From the NCBI RefSeq assembly GCF_031177825.1, contig NZ_JAPSKE010000010.1:62001-126000 (forward strand): a DNA stretch of 64,000 nt, given 5' to 3'. This DNA comes from Paenibacillus sp. (lineage in GTDB: Bacteria; Bacillota; Bacilli; Paenibacillales; YIM-B00363). Position numbers and translations under genes: made by a program. This document shows, piece by piece, positions 60,701 to 64,000 of this stretch; the first letter of the stretch is position 1, and each line of letters starts with the position of its first letter. Under the pieces are notes generated by a model. The model ran no database searches. It was not told the DNA's origin and saw only the letters and a program-made list of their open reading frames with translations.

Positions 60701-63700
60701 GTGACGGTTGCGGAAGCCTTCTTCAGCCAGGCGCCGTCGGAGTGGTTGGTCGACGCAACGATGTGCGGGAGGTCGTACAAACTGGTCGTAAACCAAGCGC
60801 TATTGTCTTCTGTCGTCCCGTCGTTCCCTCCGGAAAGCGACGCCCTCAGAATGCCCGAGCTCGTCGTCAGCGCGGCCGGCACGTCGACGGAAGCGATGAT
60901 CGTCTCGTAAGCCTCTCCCGCTTCAATCGAATCCGAACGGGTACAAGCGCCTCCCGAACAAGTCCAGCCCTCGCCCGTAAGCGTCAGATTTTGGAACGAC
61001 GTCATCGCATGGAAGCTCACCCGCACCTCGCCCGCCGTCGGACCGCCTTCTACGTTCGCCACGGTGAAGACGATGTCGCGGCGTTGACCGGTCAGGAAGT
61101 CGCCCGGTTCGGCCGTTTCCGCCGTAATCGTAAGCTGCGGAGCGTAGGCCACGTTCACCTCGGCCGTGGACGCGATTTCGAAGCCGTCCAGCTCCAACGC
61201 GAACGTGAAGGGACCTTCCTCCGCAAACGGCGGATTGTAAATCTCCGCCGTCTCCGGAAATTCGACGACCGCCTCTTGACCGTACTCGACGTCGGTCGGG
61301 AGTAGGAACATAACCGTGTTGTCCATCGTCATCGGCTCGACTACGTACGGCGTGCCGTCCACCTTCACCGTCACGCCCGATTCCGGCGTCAACGCGCCGA
61401 TCCCGTATTCGATCGGGAACGTTAATCTGACGACTTCCCCTTCGTCCAGACTGCGGCTCGGCGCGAACGCGACCGACACGCTCGTATTCGCCGATGTATA
61501 CGGCGTTCCCAGCGTAACGCTCATCGACTCCGCAGGGGCTTCCGGGAACGCGAGCTGGTAAGGCTCCGAGATCGTCCCGCTTCCGCCCGCGATCCGGATA
61601 TTGTCCTGCAGCCGGATGACCGGCTTCGCCGCGAACGGCGTATGGAACAAGTCGACTTCGCCGGAGCCGTAGTTTTGTACGAAAGCATGGAACTGGTACC
61701 AGCTCGGGGTCGTCTCCGGCGCGTTCGCGATCGGATTCATGAGGAACCATCGTTCGTCCCATCCCGTCACCGGATCGTCCGGATGCAGCCAACCGCCCGT
61801 TTGGAGCGCCTTATACTCCGCATACGTAAGTAAAGCGACCTTTTCCCTAGCCGTGTACGGTTCAATCGATTCATCGACTTCGATGACGCCTCCCGTCTTG
61901 AGCAGGTACGGCACCTCGATGTCCATCGGGACGAGCCAATGTTTCCGGTACGCTTCGCCGTCCAACAAGTTCAGGAAGTTCGTGTTCAGGCGGTAGGCGA
62001 GCGACGATTCATGCGTCGAGTCGAAGCGGTACCCGTCATCCGTCCGCGACGCAGCCGCGTTATAATCGAACGCGTCGTCCCACCCCGTCGGCTCCCCGTA
62101 ATGCTCCAACGCGACCAGCTTCCCGCTTCCGTCGCCCACCGTCATCCATTCCCGGTCCGCGAACGTAACGATCTCCCCGGCCGGAAGGGCGGCGAAAGCA
62201 TCGCCCGAAACCGCCAGCTCGGGGAGGATTCGCACCGAATACGTCATCGCTTCGTCCTCGGCATTCACGGCCCTCAGCTCAAGCTGCGTCTCCGTCCCCG
62301 GTTCCAACGGAATCTCCAACGGAGCCGAACCGTCCTCCTGCAGCGCTCCGTTCACGTACAGCCTTGCTCGAGGGTCGTTGAGCGAAGGAATGAGCTCCAC
62401 CGTCTCCGCATTCCTAGGCACCATGAGTACATGGTTCGGCTCTTGCGGCAGGAAGTCCGACAAAAAATACCCGACATCGGCATGGAGCCCGTTCAATCGG
62501 TTATCATATACCAAATCCATGCGAACGACCCGATGGCTGTTCTTATCCGCGACGATCAAGTTGCCGGCGGCATCCGTCGCCAGACCGTAAGGGTAATCCT
62601 CCGCGTCCGGCAAGAATTGCTGCAAGCCGCCGGCATACTCGCCGTCGGGGGCGAAGACGTGCAGCGTTTGGTTGTCCGAATCCCCCACGAATACGTGCCC
62701 GGCCGCGTTCACCGCAAGGCCCGTAATATAGTCCAGCCGGTCGTACGCTCCCGGATAGGCGCCAAGCTCGTAAGCGAACGTTCCGTCCGCCGAGAACACT
62801 TGAATCTTGTTGATTCCGCTGGACACGTAGATGAATCCTTTGCGATCGGAGGCGATCAGCCGCGGCTGGTCCGCCTCGAACAAACCTGTTTGTTCCAGCG
62901 ACGCCCCGCTGTATTCCACCACGTATCCGACCGGCGTCTCCACGTCGTACCGCGTCTCCGTCGCAAGCACATTGCCGTGCTTCGAGAGCGCGATGCCGTG
63001 CAGCTCGTTCGGCACTGTAATGTCAGTGTCCTTGGTGCCGTCGGCGAGAAACTTCACAATGCGCCCCGCAGCCGCCTCGGCCGCATATACGACGCCCGCC
63101 GGACTGACGGCGACGAGATCCGGAGCGAAGTTCTCTTGCCGGAATGCGGCTACCTTCGTTCCGTCAGCGTCGTACTTCTCGATCTCCCCTTGACCGGAAT
63201 CGGCCACATACACATTCCCTGCGGCGTCTACGGCCACGTTCGTCGGGTAGTCGAAGTAGCCTTCCGCTTCGCCGAAGGCGTTCGCCTGCACGATCGTCCC
63301 GTGCTCCGTATCCGTCACGTACAGCGTCCCTTGCTCGCCGTACACGAAGTCGTCGCTGATCGCAAGTCCCGCGAGCTGCTTTCCGATTCCGCTCCACTCG
63401 TCCAGCAGCTCGCCGCTTGACGGATCGAATACCTGAATCTTGTTCTTGGTCTCGTCCAGCAGCAAGAGGTTGCCTTCCGCGTCGATCGCGACGTCTTTCG
63501 GGGTCGAGCTATTTTCAAAAGGATCGATCATTTCGCCTTCGCCGTCTTCGCTTGTCCCCAGCGGCGGCGGCGACGTCGGAAACTCGGCCAAGTATTCGCC
63601 ATTCGCGCTTACCTTATAGACGGTGCCGACGCCGATGTCGCCGCCCATCATCGGGAACCGCTCGGTCACGTATACGTTGCCCGCCGCGTCGACCGCCGCA

Positions 63701-64000
63701 CCCATCGGATCCGCTAGGGCCCCGCCGTTGTCCCAATACCACGTATTGCCATCCTCAAGCAACGCGACGAGCCGGTCGCTTCCGCTATTCGCTACGTACA
63801 GGTTGCCGGCATCGTCGATCGCGAAGCCCTTCGGATCGTCCAACAACCCGACGCCACGAAATTCTACGAACGATCCGGCGGCGCTGAAGACAACGATCCG
63901 GTCGTTGGAAGAGTCCGAGACGTAGATCCTGCCTTCGTCGTCCACTCTTACCGCAGACGGGTAATTCAACGACTCTATGGCGCCGTTGTCGTCGAACACG
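57757..64000 (-). CDS. Very large surface protein: NHL propeller, cadherin-like and repeated Ig domains, terminal dockerin-like EF-hand (5' end outside window)
   Basis: At least 2080 residues are visible; the N-terminus and signal peptide lie beyond base 64000. Visible residue ranges: NHL/beta-propeller blades (about 1-530; GRIYVSDSSNDRIVVFSAAG, GNVYVADSGQGEIEKYDADG), a cadherin-like beta-sandwich (about 540-630), a DUF11-like domain (about 1000-1120), several OmpL47/Ig-like domains (about 1160-1480), five tandem Ig-like repeats of about 85 residues each ending in a GNI-type motif, and a C-terminal EF-hand VDINQDGFMDQSDIEFVLKL. The end, IEPRVLQ, mirrors the small cohesin-dockerin protein. Likely an extracellular binding protein attached through cohesin-dockerin contacts. 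Confidence 0.87.
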   Translation of the reverse strand, partial: VFDDNGAIESLNYPSAVRVDDEGRIYVSDSSNDRIVVFSAAGSFVEFRGVGLLDDPKGFAIDDAGNLYVANSGSDRLVALLEDGNTWYWDNGGALADPMGAAVDAAGNVYVTERFPMMGGDIGVGTVYKVSANGEYLAEFPTSPPPLGTSEDGEGEMIDPFENSSTPKDVAIDAEGNLLLLDETKNKIQVFDPSSGELLDEWSGIGKQLAGLAISDDFVYGEQGTLYVTDTEHGTIVQANAFGEAEGYFDYPTNVAVDAAGNVYVADSGQGEIEKYDADGTKVAAFRQENFAPDLVAVSPAGVVYAAEAAAGRIVKFLADGTKDTDITVPNELHGIALSKHGNVLATETRYDVETPVGYVVEYSGASLEQTGLFEADQPRLIASDRKGFIYVSSGINKIQVFSADGTFAYELGAYPGAYDRLDYITGLAVNAAGHVFVGDSDNQTLHVFAPDGEYAGGLQQFLPDAEDYPYGLATDAAGNLIVADKNSHRVVRMDLVYDNRLNGLHADVGYFLSDFLPQEPNHVLMVPRNAETVELIPSLNDPRARLYVNGALQEDGSAPLEIPLEPGTETQLELRAVNAEDEAMTYSVRILPELAVSGDAFAALPAGEIVTFADREWMTVGDGSGKLVALEHYGEPTGWDDAFDYNAAASRTDDGYRFDSTHESSLAYRLNTNFLNLLDGEAYRKHWLVPMDIEVPYLLKTGGVIEVDESIEPYTAREKVALLTYAEYKALQTGGWLHPDDPVTGWDERWFLMNPIANAPETTPSWYQFHAFVQNYGSGEVDLFHTPFAAKPVIRLQDNIRIAGGSGTISEPYQLAFPEAPAESMSVTLGTPYTSANTSVSVAFAPSRSLDEGEVVRLTFPIEYGIGALTPESGVTVKVDGTPYVVEPMTMDNTVMFLLPTDVEYGQEAVVEFPETAEIYNPPFAEEGPFTFALELDGFEIASTAEVNVAYAPQLTITAETAEPGDFLTGQRRDIVFTVANVEGGPTAGEVRVSFHAMTSFQNLTLTGEGWTCSGGACTRSDSIEAGEAYETIIASVDVPAALTTSSGILRASLSGGNDGTTEDNSAWFTTSLYDLPHIVASTNHSDGAWLKKASATVTVAQTTYGRPLNDSSFLYAWSSSPETPASGWTAFASGDAIERTADGIWYLHLQAKDDRGNTAHVVTDPFRVDATPPTYAVSFLSGGIGYSPGAWTRHPVQATFEPTDGESEIARVEASANDGATWEESASIVLSADGEYMVKFKAYDQSENVIETASFDVRIDTTAPLLTAAATTEDGLPYAGGEWTTQRVRLAASAGDGSGSPVRTEYAVDGSVPAPLEGALEIDEEGEHLVTLRAIDEAGNVGEIQQWVRIDRTGPTMTVSFKTEDGSDYASGQLANQTVLLKEMHYSDNNGAVPTVDFSVNGGEWQPINALQPFSVSGEYALRFRATDSLGNETFETFLIRVAATAPELSWTASPLAPTNGNVEIRVTAADETIVKWAAGVRNADDFAIGGTTLTRGEDGMYSFDVTENGTYTIYATNASGLATLKTVIIHNIFREVPTASLAVTTTEVTNGNVTVLGIGYTTGSGNGLGALKWAYGELPVEYFASAGETLTYTENYAFEFEATENGTYTVYLSDQAGNKTVQTIAIGNIERRAPELALIAGTEAPTNQSVTLSVSEFVYGTDIGNALETLKWDYGALSKEHFADAGASIDLATRAFDVSANGWYTVYAKDRAGNETVAYTTVDNIYVTSPTITIARNPDAPTSGDVTVTVSVSVYGDGNTIQSIQWIGGDHVATLPAVAEQQVVVQEKGIYTIVVTDAAGNTMSQSVGIGNIFRNPPTIALALAPESQTYGAVKVIVAAEAIGSGNRLERVLWAPGELTADAFPTVGEAVFGSYFEVTANGAYTVYAEDAAGNRAVRTVVVGNIMPAPSALVPRAKYAAVDASGTKVTVVFTTPLDRAGAIPANGFVLSGANASITSAAVDPADDSGRTVVLTLVPNGNDASIVWSAAASLSIRSAAVYSSAGVGNPAVESLGVVTPAKRAALIEAINPAAGGGRIEINKVFAFLTSGVLVDINQDGFMDQSDIEFVLKLIEPRVLQ

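Overview
The window is high-GC, low-intergenic DNA of a Gram-positive endospore former, most likely a Paenibacillaceae member (Paenibacillus/Cohnella type). The indications are strong AGGAGG-type ribosome binding sites, frequent GTG/TTG starts, LplB/YtcP-type sugar permeases, S-layer homology (SLH) domains, a c-di-GMP-I riboswitch, a CmpA sporulation peptide, and a gene order that follows the Bacillus subtilis ydcC-alr-ndoAI-ndoA ... tex-cmpA-sprT-tRNA(Asn-Ser-Glu-Lys-Leu) segment. No IS element, integrase, rRNA or CRISPR array was seen.

Region 1 (1-11,990) is a polysaccharide-utilisation locus: a sugar ABC importer (two permeases and a lipoprotein), a two-domain deacetylase-like protein, a DegT-type aminotransferase (cut by the window edge), a heparinase II/III-family lyase, and a divergent secreted beta-propeller protein. 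Three near-identical operator-like sequences (ATACATGTAT-ACYTGTAT direct repeats) sit on or beside the promoters of the importer, lyase and propeller genes, so they look like one regulon. Region 2 (11,991-15,884) is a tight four-gene sugar catabolic operon: class I aldolase, Gfo/Idh/MocA dehydrogenase, PfkB kinase and D-lyxose-isomerase-like cupin.

Region 3 (16,237-32,666) is one 14-gene, 16.4-kb transcription unit bounded on both sides by an identical 82-nt tRNA-Leu(GAG). It encodes a PelF-type glycosyltransferase with a C-terminal TPR, a PelG-like multi-spanning transporter, two DivIVA-like coiled-coil proteins, a GT-C-like membrane protein, a GT2 enzyme with its DUF2304 partner, a CotH/VTC/DUF4956 triad, a GH114 hydrolase, and two GAF-plus-HD-GYP proteins. 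The HD pair is lost in both HD-GYP proteins, and each ends in a Cys-rich two-CW-like tail. I read it as a divergent Pel-like exopolysaccharide system with an unusual c-di-GMP-type sensor set; it is the strongest candidate here for an undescribed system.

Region 4 (32,854-45,134) is the conserved core: tRNA array, SprT, CmpA, a LiaS/LiaR-like two-component system, a DUF4198 and CopC-CopD copper module, Tex, MazF/MazE (NdoA/NdoAI), alanine racemase and a YdcC-like lipoprotein. Region 5 (45,135-51,085) holds a 0.6-kb array of twelve CCTGCA-N4-TGCAGG palindromes at 51-52 bp spacing, an orphan PDDEXK-like nuclease, a c-di-GMP-I riboswitch plus terminator in front of an 87-residue exported peptide, a copper-amine-oxidase-N-domain protein, a PfkB kinase and a SEC-C/TPR protein.

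Region 6 (51,089-64,000) is a surface-protein cluster: an SLH-anchored cohesin-like protein, a small cohesin-dockerin protein, a 1308-residue LRR/FN3/cohesin/Big2/dockerin protein, and a very large NHL/Ig protein ending in a dockerin-like EF-hand. Together they look like a self-contained, cellulosome-like surface assembly without obvious catalytic domains.
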